A stretch of 64,000 nucleotides of DNA, taken from the NCBI GenBank assembly GCA_963666705.2, contig CAXXKO010000026.1, positions 372,001-436,000 on the forward strand. The letters run 5' to 3'. The position numbers and the translations under genes are program-made. This document shows positions 41,184 through 51,324 of the stretch, in pieces. Each line of letters starts with the position of its first letter. Position 1 is the stretch's first letter. The stretch is from G963666705 sp963666705 (GTDB taxonomy: Bacteria; Pseudomonadota; Alphaproteobacteria; CADEGL01). The notes under the pieces were generated by a model, which saw only the letters and a program-made list of their open reading frames with translations, searched no databases and had not been told where the DNA came from.

Positions 41184-42296
41184 TCAGGCCGGCGGGACGA
41201 GCACCAAGTTCCCCACATGCGCCTTGTCGAGGAACGCGGTCTGGGCGACCCGGATGTCCGCGAGGGTGAAGCTCTTGGCCAGGACCGGCCTGACGGCGCC
41301 GGATTCGATGTGGCTGACAAGCGCCTGGAACACGCCCGGGAGCACCATGGTCGCGCCGATGAGCTCCAAGTCCTTGAGGTAGAGGGTGCGCAGGTCGAGC
41401 TCGACCATGGGGCCGGCGATGGCCCCGGCGGTCACGTAGCGCCCGCCCCGCCGCAGGATCGCGAGATGTTTGGGGAAGTCCGCGCCACCGACCACGTCGG
41501 CGACGACATCGACCGTGCGCCCCGCCGCCGCTTTCGCCACCGCTGCGACGAGGTCGCCCTCCCCGCGCGCGATGGTCGCGTCGGCGCCCAGGTCGCGGAC
41601 CAGGGGCAGCTTGCCCGCGCCGGCCACGGCGATGATGGTGGCGCCGCGCAGCTTGGCGAGCTGCACGAGGCCGGTGCCGACCCCGCCCGAGGCTCCGGTG
41701 ACGAGGACGGTCTCGCCGGCCGCGACGCGGGCCCGGGTCAGCATGTTCTCGGCCGTCGAATAGGCGCAGGGGAAGGTGGCCAGCTCGGCGTCCGAAAGGG
41801 GACTCTCGATGGCATGGGCGTTCGCGGAAGGCACCGCGACGAATTGGGCGAAACCGCCGCGCCGCTCGCTGCCGAGGTAGGTGGCTCGGTCGCGGTCGTC
41901 GGGATCGTCGGGCGCGCGCAGCCAGGGGTCGGTGATGACCCGCTCGCCGACCCGCCGCTCGGCGACTCCGGGGCCGGTGGCGGCGATCGAGCCCACCACG
42001 TCCGCACCCTGGATGTGCGGGAAGGAGACGGTGGACCGGGACCAGGTCGCGGCCTCGCCCGATGCCGCGCGCAACCCCTCCGTTCCCGCCTCGACCGTGG
42101 TGCCGGTGGTCACGGCCGGGTCGTACCAGCCGATGCGCGTGTTGATATCGGTATTGTTCATGCCGCAGGCGCCGACCCGGACCAGCACCTCGCCCGGCCC
42201 CGCAACGGGCACCGGAAAATCGGTGCGGTATTCGAGCCTCCCGAGGCCGCCATGGCCCGTGAGGACGGCGGCGTGCATTTGCTTCGGTGCGGTCAT
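41184..42296 (-). CDS. MDR-family alcohol dehydrogenase / quinone oxidoreductase
   Basis: 370 residues from ATG 42296 with GGAAGG upstream. N-terminal GroES-like half (VPVAGPGEVLVRVGACGMNNTDINTR) and Rossmann half with VLVTGASGGVGTGLVQLAKLRGATIIAV. The usual cysteine ligands of the structural zinc site are not present in the 95-120 region, so a zinc-poor or quinone-oxidoreductase type is likely. Substrate unknown. Confidence 0.85.
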   Translation of the reverse strand: MTAPKQMHAAVLTGHGGLGRLEYRTDFPVPVAGPGEVLVRVGACGMNNTDINTRIGWYDPAVTTGTTVEAGTEGLRAASGEAATWSRSTVSFPHIQGADVVGSIAATGPGVAERRVGERVITDPWLRAPDDPDDRDRATYLGSERRGGFAQFVAVPSANAHAIESPLSDAELATFPCAYSTAENMLTRARVAAGETVLVTGASGGVGTGLVQLAKLRGATIIAVAGAGKLPLVRDLGADATIARGEGDLVAAVAKAAAGRTVDVVADVVGGADFPKHLAILRRGGRYVTAGAIAGPMVELDLRTLYLKDLELIGATMVLPGVFQALVSHIESGAVRPVLAKSFTLADIRVAQTAFLDKAHVGNLVLVPPA

Positions 42297-42523
42297 GGGC
42301 CTTCCCTTGCGCGCGCGAATGATCGGCGCTGGGCGGAGAATAGCGGCATTCGAAGGCCGGGCAAGGCCCCGCGTGCCCGGCCCCGTCACGCGGGCGTTGG
42401 GCCGGCCCCAATACAATTGTTTGCCAGGATAGGTGGATTGGAGTAGCTTGCGAGGAGATTTGCAAAATGCGAATCCCGTAACAGGCGCTGTCGAAAACGG
42501 GTTGGGCGAAGTGGAGACGCGGA

Positions 42524-43964
<1,441 letters not shown>

Positions 43965-43981
43965 GCCCGCCCGGGTGGGCC

Positions 43982-44827
43982 TTATTCGGCGGCGATCGGG
44001 TTGCGCAGGGTGCCGACGCCGGAGATCTCCACTTCGACGACATCGCCCGGCTTCATCCACAGGGGTGGGTCGCGCCGCGCCCCGACGCCGCCCGGCGTGC
44101 CGGTCGGGATCACGTCGCCCGGGCTCAGCTCCGTGAAGGTCGAGATATAGGCGATGAGCCGCGGGATGGTGAAGATCAGCATGTCGGTCGTGGCGTTCTG
44201 AACCTCCTGGCCGTTCAGCCGGGTGATGAGCCGCAGCGCCGCCGGGTCGGGGATCTCGTCGCTGGTCACCATCCAGGGGCCGAGGGCGCCCGAGGCGAAG
44301 AAGTTCTTGCCCGGCAGGAACTGGCTGGTGTGGAACTGCCAATCGCGTACCGAGCCGTCGTTGAAGCAGGCGTAGCCGGCGATGTGGGCGAGTGCGTCCG
44401 CCTCCGCGACATGGCGCCCGGGCTTGCCGATGATGAGGGCCAGCTCGCCCTCGAAATCATAGTTGTCCGAGGCGCTCGGCCGGATCATGGGCTGGCCGTG
44501 CCCGGTCTGGGCGTTGGCGAAGCGGTTAAAGAGGGTGGGGTTGGCGGTCTCCTCGGTGCGCCCGGTCTCGGCCCGGTGGTCTTGGTAGTTGAGGCCGACG
44601 CAGATGACCTTGTCCGGATGGGGGATGGTGGGCAGATAGGTGATTCCGTCGAGCCGGGCGTCGGCGTCCTGGCCCGCGGCGGCGGCGCGCGCCTCGCCGA
44701 GGGCGTCGGCGCCGATCAGCGCGCGCAGATCGGCATAGGGCAGCCGCCGACCGAGATCGACCACCCCCTCGCCCGACACCACGCCATAACTCGCCTGGCC
44801 GCCGCTCTCATAGCTCAACAGTTTCAT
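43982..44827 (-). CDS. fumarylacetoacetate hydrolase (FAH) family protein
   Basis: 281 residues. The FAH fold has ICVGLNYQDHRAETGR, metal ligands in YDFEGELALIIGKPGRHV and YACFNDGSVRDWQ, and FLPGKNFFASGALGPWMV. Family members hydrolyse or decarboxylate beta-diketo acids (e.g. 2-keto-4-pentenoate-type or ureidoglycolate lyase). ATG 44827 follows GGAGAGAG. Substrate unknown. Confidence 0.92.
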   Translation of the reverse strand: MKLLSYESGGQASYGVVSGEGVVDLGRRLPYADLRALIGADALGEARAAAAGQDADARLDGITYLPTIPHPDKVICVGLNYQDHRAETGRTEETANPTLFNRFANAQTGHGQPMIRPSASDNYDFEGELALIIGKPGRHVAEADALAHIAGYACFNDGSVRDWQFHTSQFLPGKNFFASGALGPWMVTSDEIPDPAALRLITRLNGQEVQNATTDMLIFTIPRLIAYISTFTELSPGDVIPTGTPGGVGARRDPPLWMKPGDVVEVEISGVGTLRNPIAAE

Positions 44828-44922
44828 GGCTCTCTCTCCGTAAATGAGGGTTGGTCCCAGCGCCGCGCGCCCCGGCGGCGGATGTTAACCGGATTGGCCC
44901 CCGAGGAAAATCCCGCAGGACA

Positions 44923-45074
44923 CTAGAGCGTTTCCAGTTCGACTGGAATCGCTCCAGGCCGCAAGGCGGCCCGCCGGTCGCCCGGCGCGCCCGCGCAGGC
45001 GCGGACCTCTTGGTCCGCTGCCGCGAGCGACAAAAAGGGCTAGAGTGGGTCCGATCAAAGCGGAACCGCTCTAG
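44923..45074. repeat. CTAGAGCG dispersed repeat, complete copy (152 bp)
   Basis: Starts CTAGAGCGTTTCCAGTTCGA and ends CAAAGCGGAACCGCTCTAG, bounded by CTAG at both ends. Both ends fold back: TTTCCAGTTCGACTGGAA and the GC-rich middle GCGCGCCCGCGCAGGCGCGG. Further copies: an inverted interrupted one at 28.2 kb, an end fragment at 29331-29342, and a partial one at 49.83 kb. No protein is encoded. Confidence 0.85.
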
Positions 45075-45452
45075 GCGCGGGGTTATGAATGGGGACCGCA
45101 TGGAATTAAAACTCGACGCTTTCCTTCGGCGCTGCGAGGCATCCGGCGCGTGGCTTCGGGCGCGGGCGCGCTGAATTTCCGGGCATCGAAAAATCCCTTG
45201 GCGGGATAGGATCGCATGCCCATATATATGAGCGCCGCCGCTGCGCGGTGGCCAAAATGTCAAGGATTGTCAAGGTTCGGGTCCTGATCCTCTAACGCAT
45301 TGATATTACAGGGATTGGGTGCGTCGCACCTTGACGTTACTAGACATTTTCTCGCCCGATTCGATCCGATTCGCGCCGCGATGGGGCTCTCGGCGCCGTG
45401 GCGTCACCCTGCGGTTGGGCACCGTCGAGGCGGCGACCCGCCATCCGTCCGC
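45075..45452. other. intergenic region without recognised feature
   Basis: About 380 bases to the stop of the next convergent gene. It contains a frame of 29 codons (45085-45174, MNGDRMELKLDAFLRRCEAS...) without ribosome site or homology. The right part is less GC-rich (CATATATATGAG at 45220; TTGATATTACAGGGATTGGG) and may be decayed coding or mobile DNA. Confidence 0.35.
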
Positions 45453-45887
45453 TCAGGACGCTTGCCCGTCGAGCCGCGTGAGCGCGACGCCGGCGATGCG
45501 CCAGCTTCCATCCGGCTGGCGCGCCATCAGGTAAATTGCCCGGTACGCCAGCCCGTCGGGGCCGGTCAGCAGGAGCTCTTGGGCCGGCACGCCGTCCAGG
45601 AGCCGCAACTCGCCGAACGCCAGCTCGCGCGGCCGATAGACGGCGGCATAGGCGCTCCGGACCATGGACATGAAGGTGTCCGGGTCGCGGAACTTGGCCT
45701 GGACATTGGGCGCGGCGAAGGCGAAGGCCGCGGCGCCGTCGTCCTGCCCGAAGGCCGCGAGCTGGGCCCGGATCGTGCCCTCGATGGCGGCGCGCTCGGC
45801 GGCGTCCGGCACGCCCTCGCCGGCGTAGCCCATACCCACCACGCTGAGCAGCACGATCGCGGCGGCGTAGATCGAGGTGCGTGGCAT
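45453..45887 (-). CDS. DUF4864 exported protein
   Basis: 144 residues with signal peptide (MPRTSIYAAAIVLLSVVGMGYAGE). The mature part fits DUF4864: IEGTIRAQLAAFGQDDGAAAFAFAAPNVQAKFRDPDTFMSMVRSAYAAVYRPRELAFGEL ... YRAIYLMARQPDGSWRIAGVALTR. Related in fold to small cone-shaped NTF2-like proteins. Function unknown; periplasmic. Confidence 0.85.
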   Translation of the reverse strand: MPRTSIYAAAIVLLSVVGMGYAGEGVPDAAERAAIEGTIRAQLAAFGQDDGAAAFAFAAPNVQAKFRDPDTFMSMVRSAYAAVYRPRELAFGELRLLDGVPAQELLLTGPDGLAYRAIYLMARQPDGSWRIAGVALTRLDGQAS

Positions 45888-46046
45888 CGTGTCCCAGCCC
45901 GTTGATGGGCGCTCTCGCGGCGCACCCCACTACGAACCAGGGCGCCGGAGAAATCAACCACCGATGCGGCGCGCCCGCGGCCATCGACCCCGGCCGGGGA
46001 GCACGCTAGTATCTCGCCGTTGGCATGCGGCGGAAGGTGTGCGGAC

Positions 46047-46724
46047 ATGGACCAGGCAACGATTTCGGGCGAGTTCGCGCCCTTCGTCGATAGCGGCCAT
46101 CCCGGGATCGTCGCGTTCGCGCGCGACCGCGCGGCCGGGGCTGGGGGTGCCGCAGATGCGGCCGTGCGGCTCTACTATGCCGTGCGCGACGAGGTCCGCT
46201 ACGACCCCTACGTCGACCTGAGCGCGCCGGATACCTTTCGCGCCAGCGCGTGCCTCGCCGCCGGCCGCGCCTTCTGCGTCGGCAAGGCCTCGCTCCTCAC
46301 GGCCCTGGCCCGCGCCGCCGGCCTCGAGGCCAGGGTCGGCTTCGCCGACGTGCGCAACCATCTGGCCACGCCGCGGCTGCGGGCGCTCATGGGCTCGGAC
46401 ATCTTTCACTTTCACGGCTATACGGAGTTCACGTTGGATGGCCGCCGGGTCAAGGCCACGCCGGCCTTCAACCTGAGCCTGTGCGAGAAATTCGGCGTTC
46501 TCCCTCTCGAGTTTGACGGCCGGGCGGACGCACTGTTCCACCCCCTCGACAAGGCCGGCCGCCGGCACATGGAGTACCTCGACGACCGGGGCACCTTCGA
46601 CGACGTGCCCTTCGAGGCGATCCAAGCCACCATGCGGGCCGCCTATCCGCGACTCTTCGCGGAATACGACGCCGAGCGCGATGGGGACTTCGAGACGGAG
46701 GCCGAGGCCCAGAGCCAGGCCTGA
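46047..46724 (+). CDS. transglutaminase-like cysteine protease family protein
   Basis: 225 residues from ATG 46047 (GGAAGG upstream; TTG 46020 possible). Core: VRLYYAVRDEVRYDPYVDLSAPDTFRASACLAAGRAFCVGKASLLTALARAAGLEARVGFADVRNHLA, with Cys in GRAFCVGKA, His in FHFHGYTEFTLDGRRVKATPAFN and Asp later. Such cytosolic proteins resemble arylamine/transglutaminase-core enzymes. Substrate unknown. Followed at 51 bases by a class II aldolase. Confidence 0.85.
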   Translation: MDQATISGEFAPFVDSGHPGIVAFARDRAAGAGGAADAAVRLYYAVRDEVRYDPYVDLSAPDTFRASACLAAGRAFCVGKASLLTALARAAGLEARVGFADVRNHLATPRLRALMGSDIFHFHGYTEFTLDGRRVKATPAFNLSLCEKFGVLPLEFDGRADALFHPLDKAGRRHMEYLDDRGTFDDVPFEAIQATMRAAYPRLFAEYDAERDGDFETEAEAQSQA

Positions 46725-46775
46725 AACGCGGCCCGCCGACCCTTGGCGGCCCGATCGGACGAGAGGAGTATTTCG

Positions 46776-47555
46776 ATGAGCATCGAGAAGATTCCGGGCG
46801 CGGCCCCAGCGACGCGCAAGCAGTATTCGGACGAAGAGTGGGCGACGCGCGTCGAGCTGGCCGCGTGCTACCGGCTCATGGTGCGGTTCCGGATGACCGA
46901 CCTCACCGCGACCCATGTCTCCATGCGCGTGCCGGGCCCGGAGGAGCACTACCTCCTCAACCCCTACGGCCTGCTGTTCGACGAGGTCACGGCGTCGAAC
47001 CTGGTCAAGTTCGACCTCGACGGCAACATCCTGGACGACACGCCTTATGAGATGAACCCGGCCGGCTACGCCATCCACGCCGGTATCCACAAGGTGCGGC
47101 CCGACGCCAAATGCGTCATGCACACCCACACCCGGGCGGGCTGCGCGGTGGGCGCGCTCGAAGGCGGGCTCCAGATGTTGAACCAGATCTCGCTGGTCTT
47201 CTACGACCGCCTCGCCTACACCGACTATGGCTTCGTCTCGGCCATCGGCGATTGCGGGGCTCTGGTCGAGGACCTCGGCGACAAGCCGGCGCTCATCATG
47301 CGCAACCACGGCCTCGCGACCACCGGGCGCACGGTCTCGGAAGCTTTTATGCTCATGTATTACCTCGACAAGGCCTGCGAGATTCAGATCGACGCCATGT
47401 CGAGCGGCGGCGAGCTCCGCGAGCCGCCGGCCGAGATATGCCGGCAGGCCGGCGACGGTTGGTGGCGCTGGTACAAGGACACGCCCTTCGGCCAGGCCGA
47501 TTGGGATGCCCTCGTCCGGCGCATGGATGCCGAGGGCGAGAGCTACAAGCACTGA
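46776..47555 (+). CDS. class II aldolase/adducin family protein
   Basis: 259 residues from ATG 46776 after GAGAGGAG. Metal-binding HTH in DAKCVMHTHTRAGCAVGALEGGLQML and the distal His in ALIMRNHGLATTGRTVSEAFMLMYYLDKACE. Long N-terminus of about 25 residues. In bacteria this clade includes fuculose-phosphate-type aldolases and decarboxylases; the substrate cannot be named. Confidence 0.9.
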   Translation: MSIEKIPGAAPATRKQYSDEEWATRVELAACYRLMVRFRMTDLTATHVSMRVPGPEEHYLLNPYGLLFDEVTASNLVKFDLDGNILDDTPYEMNPAGYAIHAGIHKVRPDAKCVMHTHTRAGCAVGALEGGLQMLNQISLVFYDRLAYTDYGFVSAIGDCGALVEDLGDKPALIMRNHGLATTGRTVSEAFMLMYYLDKACEIQIDAMSSGGELREPPAEICRQAGDGWWRWYKDTPFGQADWDALVRRMDAEGESYKH

Positions 47556-47585
47556 GGCGGGAAGGCGTTGGCGGTGGTGAGCGCG

Positions 47586-48095
47586 ATGGTTCGCCAGGCC
47601 GCCGCCGTTGTCCTGTTGGCGCTGGCGCTGGCATGGCCGGGCGGTGTCGGCGCGGAGGCGTTGCCCACCGAGCGTATGCTCGCCGCCATCAACCCCGCCG
47701 AGCGTATGCTCGCCGCCATCAACGACGTGCGGCGCGAGCGCGGCCTCGAGCCGCTGGTGGCCGAGGAAAGCCTCATGCGGGCGGCCCAGGCCCATGCGCG
47801 GGATATGGCGCTCAACGGGTTCGTCGGCCATCGCGGCTCGGACGGGGCCGGCCTCGAGGGCCGCCTCGCCCGCGCCGGCTACCCCTATCGGCGCGTGGCC
47901 GAGAACGTCGCCGCGGGAACCGAGACCCCGGAGGCGACGGTCGCGGGATGGATGGACAGCGCCGGGCACAGGCGAAACATCTTGTCGCCCGGCCTGCGCG
48001 AGGCCGGCATCGGGTACGGGGCCGCGCCGGGGGTCGATGCCGCGGGCTATCGCCACTATTGGGCGCTCGTGCTCGGCGTCCGCGGGCAGCCGTGA
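47586..48095 (+). CDS. CAP/SCP-domain exported protein
   Basis: 169 residues from ATG 47586 (TTG 47568 possible). Signal peptide MVRQAAAVVLLALALAWPGGVGAEA. CAP domain: MLAAINDVRRERGLEPLVAEESLMRAAQAHARDMALNGFVGH, then YRRVAENVAAGTETPEATVAGWMDSAGHRRNILSPGLREAGIGY. An exact 27-bp tandem duplication encodes ERMLAAINPAERMLAAIN at its start (about 47670-47721). Secreted or periplasmic; function unclear. Confidence 0.88.
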   Translation: MVRQAAAVVLLALALAWPGGVGAEALPTERMLAAINPAERMLAAINDVRRERGLEPLVAEESLMRAAQAHARDMALNGFVGHRGSDGAGLEGRLARAGYPYRRVAENVAAGTETPEATVAGWMDSAGHRRNILSPGLREAGIGYGAAPGVDAAGYRHYWALVLGVRGQP

Positions 48096-48146
48096 GGCAC
48101 ATGGGGAGCGGGGCGGTTCCAGCAATTGGGAATTTGCTCTAGGTTG

Positions 48147-49568
48147 ATGAGTCGGATGGTTGCCCAAACTTCAGGCCAGGCGGAGACCGAACGGCCCGAC
48201 GAGCCGTGGCGGGATCCGGAGATTCGCTTCGGCGCCATGGCGACGGCCGAGCAGGTTCGCCTCGTGTACCGTTCGGTCCCGGCCCAGATCGCCAATGTGG
48301 TCAATCCGGCGATCGTGGTGGCCGTCCTCTACACCAGTATCCGCCACGATCTGTTGTTCGGGTGGCTCGGCCTCATGGTGTTGAGCGTGCTGGGCCGTCT
48401 GCTCCTGATGCGCGCCTACCGGGCCGCGGCCCCGCGCACCGGCGAGGCCCAGGTCTGGGGCCGGCGATTCGCCATCGGAGCGGCCGTCGCGGGTGTGCTC
48501 TGGGGGGCGCTCTCGGCCGTCGCCTTCCTGACCGACGCCGGCATCCTGCACGCCTTCGTCGCCTTCGTCGCCGCCGGCATGACGGCCGGCGCGGTCACGG
48601 TCAGCGCGGCCTATGTGCCGGCCTTCTATGCCTACGCCCTGCCCCTCAACCTGATGCTGGGGGTCTCCTTCCTCATGCGCGGCGATCCCGTGCATCTGGC
48701 CATGTCGGCCATGGTGTTCCTGTTCGCCGCGCTCACGGCGGCGATCGCGCGCAACTGGAACCGCACCATCCGCGGCGCCATCCTGCTCGGCCTGCGCAAC
48801 GAGAACCTCGTTCGCCGGCTCTCGGTCCAGCGCGACCGGGCCGAGCGGGCGAGCCGAGCCAAGACGGATTTCCTCGCCAATATGAGCCACGAGCTGCGCA
48901 CACCGCTCAATGCCATCATCGGTTTTTCCGAGGCTATCAAGCGCGAGATGTTCGGCCCCATCGGCCGCTCCGAATACCGGGAGTACGCCGAGGACATCCA
49001 CGCGAGCGGCCTGCACCTGCACGAATTGATCGATGATGTGCTCGACGCCGCCAAGGCCGAGCGGGGCGAGATGAAGCTGGAGGAGAGCGCGGTCGACCTC
49101 ATGGGCGCTGTCGAGGCGGCGACCCGGATGATCTCGCAGGAGGCGGAGCGCGCGGGTGTCGCGGTCGAGTGGCGCGGGCCCAATACCCTGCCGGCGCTGC
49201 GCGCGGACAGGCGGCTCGTCCGCCAGGTCATCCTCAACCTGATCTCCAATGCCATCAAGTTCTCCGATCGCGGCGGCCGCGTCGAGCTCGACGCGGTCCT
49301 CGGCCCCGAGGGCCTCGCCCTCACCGTATCCGATACCGGTATCGGCATGGGGGAAGACGAGGTCGCGCGCGCCTTCGAGCCGTTCACCCAGCTCGCCCGC
49401 GACCCGAGCAGGCGGCGCAAGGGCACGGGGCTCGGCCTGTCGCTGTCCCGCCGCATCATGGAGCTTCACGGCGGCTCGCTGCATCTCACCAGCGGCCTCG
49501 GGCGGGGAACCAAGGCCATCGCCACTTTCCCGCGCGAGCGAATCGCCGATCCGCCTCGGGCCGCCTAG
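48147..49568 (+). CDS. membrane sensor histidine kinase
   Basis: 473 residues from ATG 48147 (or 48156). Six membrane helices in residues about 40-190 (IANVVNPAIVVAVLYTSI..., LFGWLGLMVLSVLGRLLLM, AIGAAVAGVLWGALSAVAFL, HAFVAFVAAGMTAGAVTVSAAYV, AFYAYALPLNLMLGVSFL, MSAMVFLFAALTAAI), then HisKA with FLANMSHELRTPLNAIIGFSEAI, N-box ILNLISNAIKFS and G-boxes DTGIGMGED and KGTGLGLSLSRRIMELHGG. Ends GCC-TAG, where the TAG is the edge of a foldback element. No response regulator is adjacent. Confidence 0.93.
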   Translation: MSRMVAQTSGQAETERPDEPWRDPEIRFGAMATAEQVRLVYRSVPAQIANVVNPAIVVAVLYTSIRHDLLFGWLGLMVLSVLGRLLLMRAYRAAAPRTGEAQVWGRRFAIGAAVAGVLWGALSAVAFLTDAGILHAFVAFVAAGMTAGAVTVSAAYVPAFYAYALPLNLMLGVSFLMRGDPVHLAMSAMVFLFAALTAAIARNWNRTIRGAILLGLRNENLVRRLSVQRDRAERASRAKTDFLANMSHELRTPLNAIIGFSEAIKREMFGPIGRSEYREYAEDIHASGLHLHELIDDVLDAAKAERGEMKLEESAVDLMGAVEAATRMISQEAERAGVAVEWRGPNTLPALRADRRLVRQVILNLISNAIKFSDRGGRVELDAVLGPEGLALTVSDTGIGMGEDEVARAFEPFTQLARDPSRRRKGTGLGLSLSRRIMELHGGSLHLTSGLGRGTKAIATFPRERIADPPRAA

Positions 49569-49833
49569 TACCCACTTTCATAATTCCGTGTGCCATACGA
49601 CGGCGCCCCGAGGTTCCCGGCTAGGAGGGTGGCGCGCCGTGATGCCGGGGCATCACAAGCGGCGCGCGACGACGTCCGGGGGCCTCGGGGCGCCGCCCTA
49701 CGGGTCGCTTTTCCCGCCCCCTCGGGGCGTCGAGGGTGCTTGACGATGCCCCGGCATCGCCGGCGCACCCCCTCCTACCGAGGAGACGGGAAAAGCGATC
49801 GTATGGCACACCGAATTATGAAAGTGGGTACTC
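49566..49833. mobile_element. foldback MITE-like element, copy 3 (arm variant B)
   Basis: 264 bp (49568-49831), more than 95% identical by eye to the copy at 36.5 kb, including arms GTACCCACTTTCATAATTCC and GAATTATGAAAGTGGGTAC. Its left TA is in the TAG stop of the histidine kinase. The right flank is TC rather than TA, and the following sequence GGGCGCTTCCATCTCGACCG matches the start of the CTAGAGCG repeat (AGAGCGTTTCCAGTTCGACT). So the element seems to have inserted into a CTAG that was both stop codon and repeat end. Confidence 0.88.
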
Positions 49834-49884
49834 GGGCGCTTCCATCTCGACCGGAATCGCTCCAGGCCGCAAGGTGGCGGGCCG
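49832..49884. repeat. partial CTAGAGCG dispersed repeat next to foldback copy 3
   Basis: GGCGCTTCCATCTCGACCGG and AATCGCTCCAGGCCGCAAGG align with the left half of the complete repeat at 44.9 kb. The first bases CTCGGGCG replace CTAGAGCG. Confidence 0.7.
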
Positions 49885-49901
49885 AAATTTTCCGGCGCCG
49901 G

Positions 49902-49915
49902 GTGATGTCGATCAC
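49902..49915 (+). promoter_or_regulatory. FNR/FixK-like palindromic site
   Basis: GTGATGTCGATCAC is a 14-bp palindrome of the GTGAT-N4-ATCAC type, close to the FNR/FixK/Dnr consensus TTGAT-N4-ATCAA. It precedes a 34-codon frame by 80 bases. No aligned promoter can be defined with confidence. The stretch 49916-49995 holds no gene. Confidence 0.4.
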
Positions 49916-49995
49916 AGAAATTTCACAATTCCCATGCAGAATCGATCCTCAATAAGCGGCTGTAGGGAGGCCGCGACAGGGAAGGATGTGGAACG

Positions 49996-50100
49996 ATGTT
50001 TTGGCGGGGCTGGTTGCGGCGCTTTCTCACGGTCGTCCTTGGGACGCCGGCGCGCCAGAAGGTGTCGGTCATCCGTACGTCCCAGCGGCGGCTCCACTGA
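49996..50100 (+). CDS. 34-residue small protein
   Basis: MFWRGWLRRFLTVVLGTPARQKVSVIRTSQRRLH. Basic and amphipathic with one short hydrophobic stretch. AAGGATG lies about 9-13 bases upstream of the ATG. It sits between a FNR-like site and the convergent MTHFR-like gene. There is no family match that I can name; a chance frame cannot be excluded. Confidence 0.35.
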   Translation: MFWRGWLRRFLTVVLGTPARQKVSVIRTSQRRLH

Positions 50101-50126
50101 CCGCGCCGCGACGGCGGGGGCGCCGT

Positions 50127-51053
50127 TCAGGCGGCCGTGTCCCGCTCGGCGCGCACGCCGCATGCCTCGATGACCTCGGCGATGGCCGGCTCCGAGTGCG
50201 GGCCCATGAGGTGGGCGCCGCTCACCCCCTCGATCTCGCGGAAGCGGTGGATGAGCTCGATGCAGATGGCGCGGCCCTCGGCACGCTGATCGCCGGCGCC
50301 CTCGAGCCGCGCGATGACGGGCTCGGGGACATGGACGCCGAACAGGTTCTCGTTCATCCAGCGTGCTGATTTGGCCGACGCGAGCGGCCCCAGGCCGACG
50401 ATGAAGAATGCATCCCCGGTGATGCCCCGATCGACGAGCCGCGCCATATAGCGCGCCAGCATGTCCGCGTCGAAGGCGAACTGGGTCTGGAAGAAATCCG
50501 CCCCCGCGGCGATCTTGGCTTCGAGGTCGGCCGTATCGAAATTCGCGCCCGGCTCGCTCGAGGCATCGGCGGCGCCGATGAAGAGGCGGGGTGGCGGCTC
50601 GATTCCGCGGCCCGAGGGGTAGCTCGCCTCGTCACGCATGCGGCGGGCCGTCCCTATCAGATCGCGGCTTTCGAGGTCGTAGACCTCCTTGGCCTCGGGC
50701 TGGTCGCCCGCGGCCATGGCGTCGCCGCGCAGGCACAGGATGTTGGGAATGCCGAGCGCCGCGGCGCCCAGGAGGTCCCCCTGGAGGGCCAGTCGGTTGC
50801 GGTCGCGCATGGTGAGCTGGAGCACGGGCTCGATGCCGTGGCGCGCGAGGATGGCCGCCGCGGCGAGCGACGACATATGGCCCTTGGCGCTCGCGCCGTC
50901 GAGCACGTTGACCGCGTCGGCCAGGCCCGCGAGGCATCCTGCGCGCGCGATTACCGCCTCGGGGTCCGCCGAATCGGGCGGCGCCGTCTCGGCCGTCAAC
51001 ACGAATTGCCCGGCGCGCAGCAGGGCCTCGAGCCGGCCGTTGGATCGCGTCAT
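50127..51053 (-). CDS. methylenetetrahydrofolate reductase family protein
   Basis: 308 residues from ATG 51053 with GAGG 7 bases upstream. TIM barrel of the MetF type: LLRAGQFVLTAETAPPDSADPEAVIARA, AVNVLDGASAKGHMSS, LTMRDRNRLALQGDLLGAAALGIPNILCLRGD, AKEVYDLESRDLI and AKIAAGADFFQTQFAFDADMLARYM (flavin and folate contacts). Shorter and divergent from housekeeping MetF, like those found with demethylation genes. It may feed one-carbon units from MttB/creatine catabolism; this is inference. Confidence 0.88.
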   Translation of the reverse strand: MTRSNGRLEALLRAGQFVLTAETAPPDSADPEAVIARAGCLAGLADAVNVLDGASAKGHMSSLAAAAILARHGIEPVLQLTMRDRNRLALQGDLLGAAALGIPNILCLRGDAMAAGDQPEAKEVYDLESRDLIGTARRMRDEASYPSGRGIEPPPRLFIGAADASSEPGANFDTADLEAKIAAGADFFQTQFAFDADMLARYMARLVDRGITGDAFFIVGLGPLASAKSARWMNENLFGVHVPEPVIARLEGAGDQRAEGRAICIELIHRFREIEGVSGAHLMGPHSEPAIAEVIEACGVRAERDTAA

Positions 51054-51192
51054 CCGTGTACCTCGACAGGTATTGAGGTTCGAATTGGCGGGACGGGCCG
51101 CGCCGCGCCGCGCCATGTGGGCCTCGGTCTAAATAGCAGCCGGGGCTTGGCCGTGCTAGGCTTGCGGCGGGACGGATGAGAGTGAGCAATCG

Positions 51193-51324
51193 ATGGGCGC
51201 GTTGACCCGGGACCGTATCGACAGCTTCTGGCGGGACGGCCTTTCGGCCGCCGAAGGTGGCGCGATGGCCGATGGGGACGATTCCTTCTTCAGCCTCCAG
51301 GCCCGCGCCGGCTCCGCGACGTGA
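51193..51324 (+). CDS. 43-residue leader-like frame before the molybdenum hydroxylase
   Basis: MGALTRDRIDSFWRDGLSAAEGGAMADGDDSFFSLQARAGSAT. The first 16 residues resemble the start of a PhyH-type protein (LTxxxIxxFWRDG), so this may be a truncated gene. Its stop TGA overlaps the GTG of the next gene, suggesting translational coupling. No ribosome site is evident. Confidence 0.35.
   Translation: MGALTRDRIDSFWRDGLSAAEGGAMADGDDSFFSLQARAGSAT

Noticed and set aside
45085..45174. 29-codon frame after the complete CTAGAGCG repeat
   Set aside because: No ribosome site or conserved feature; length expected by chance.
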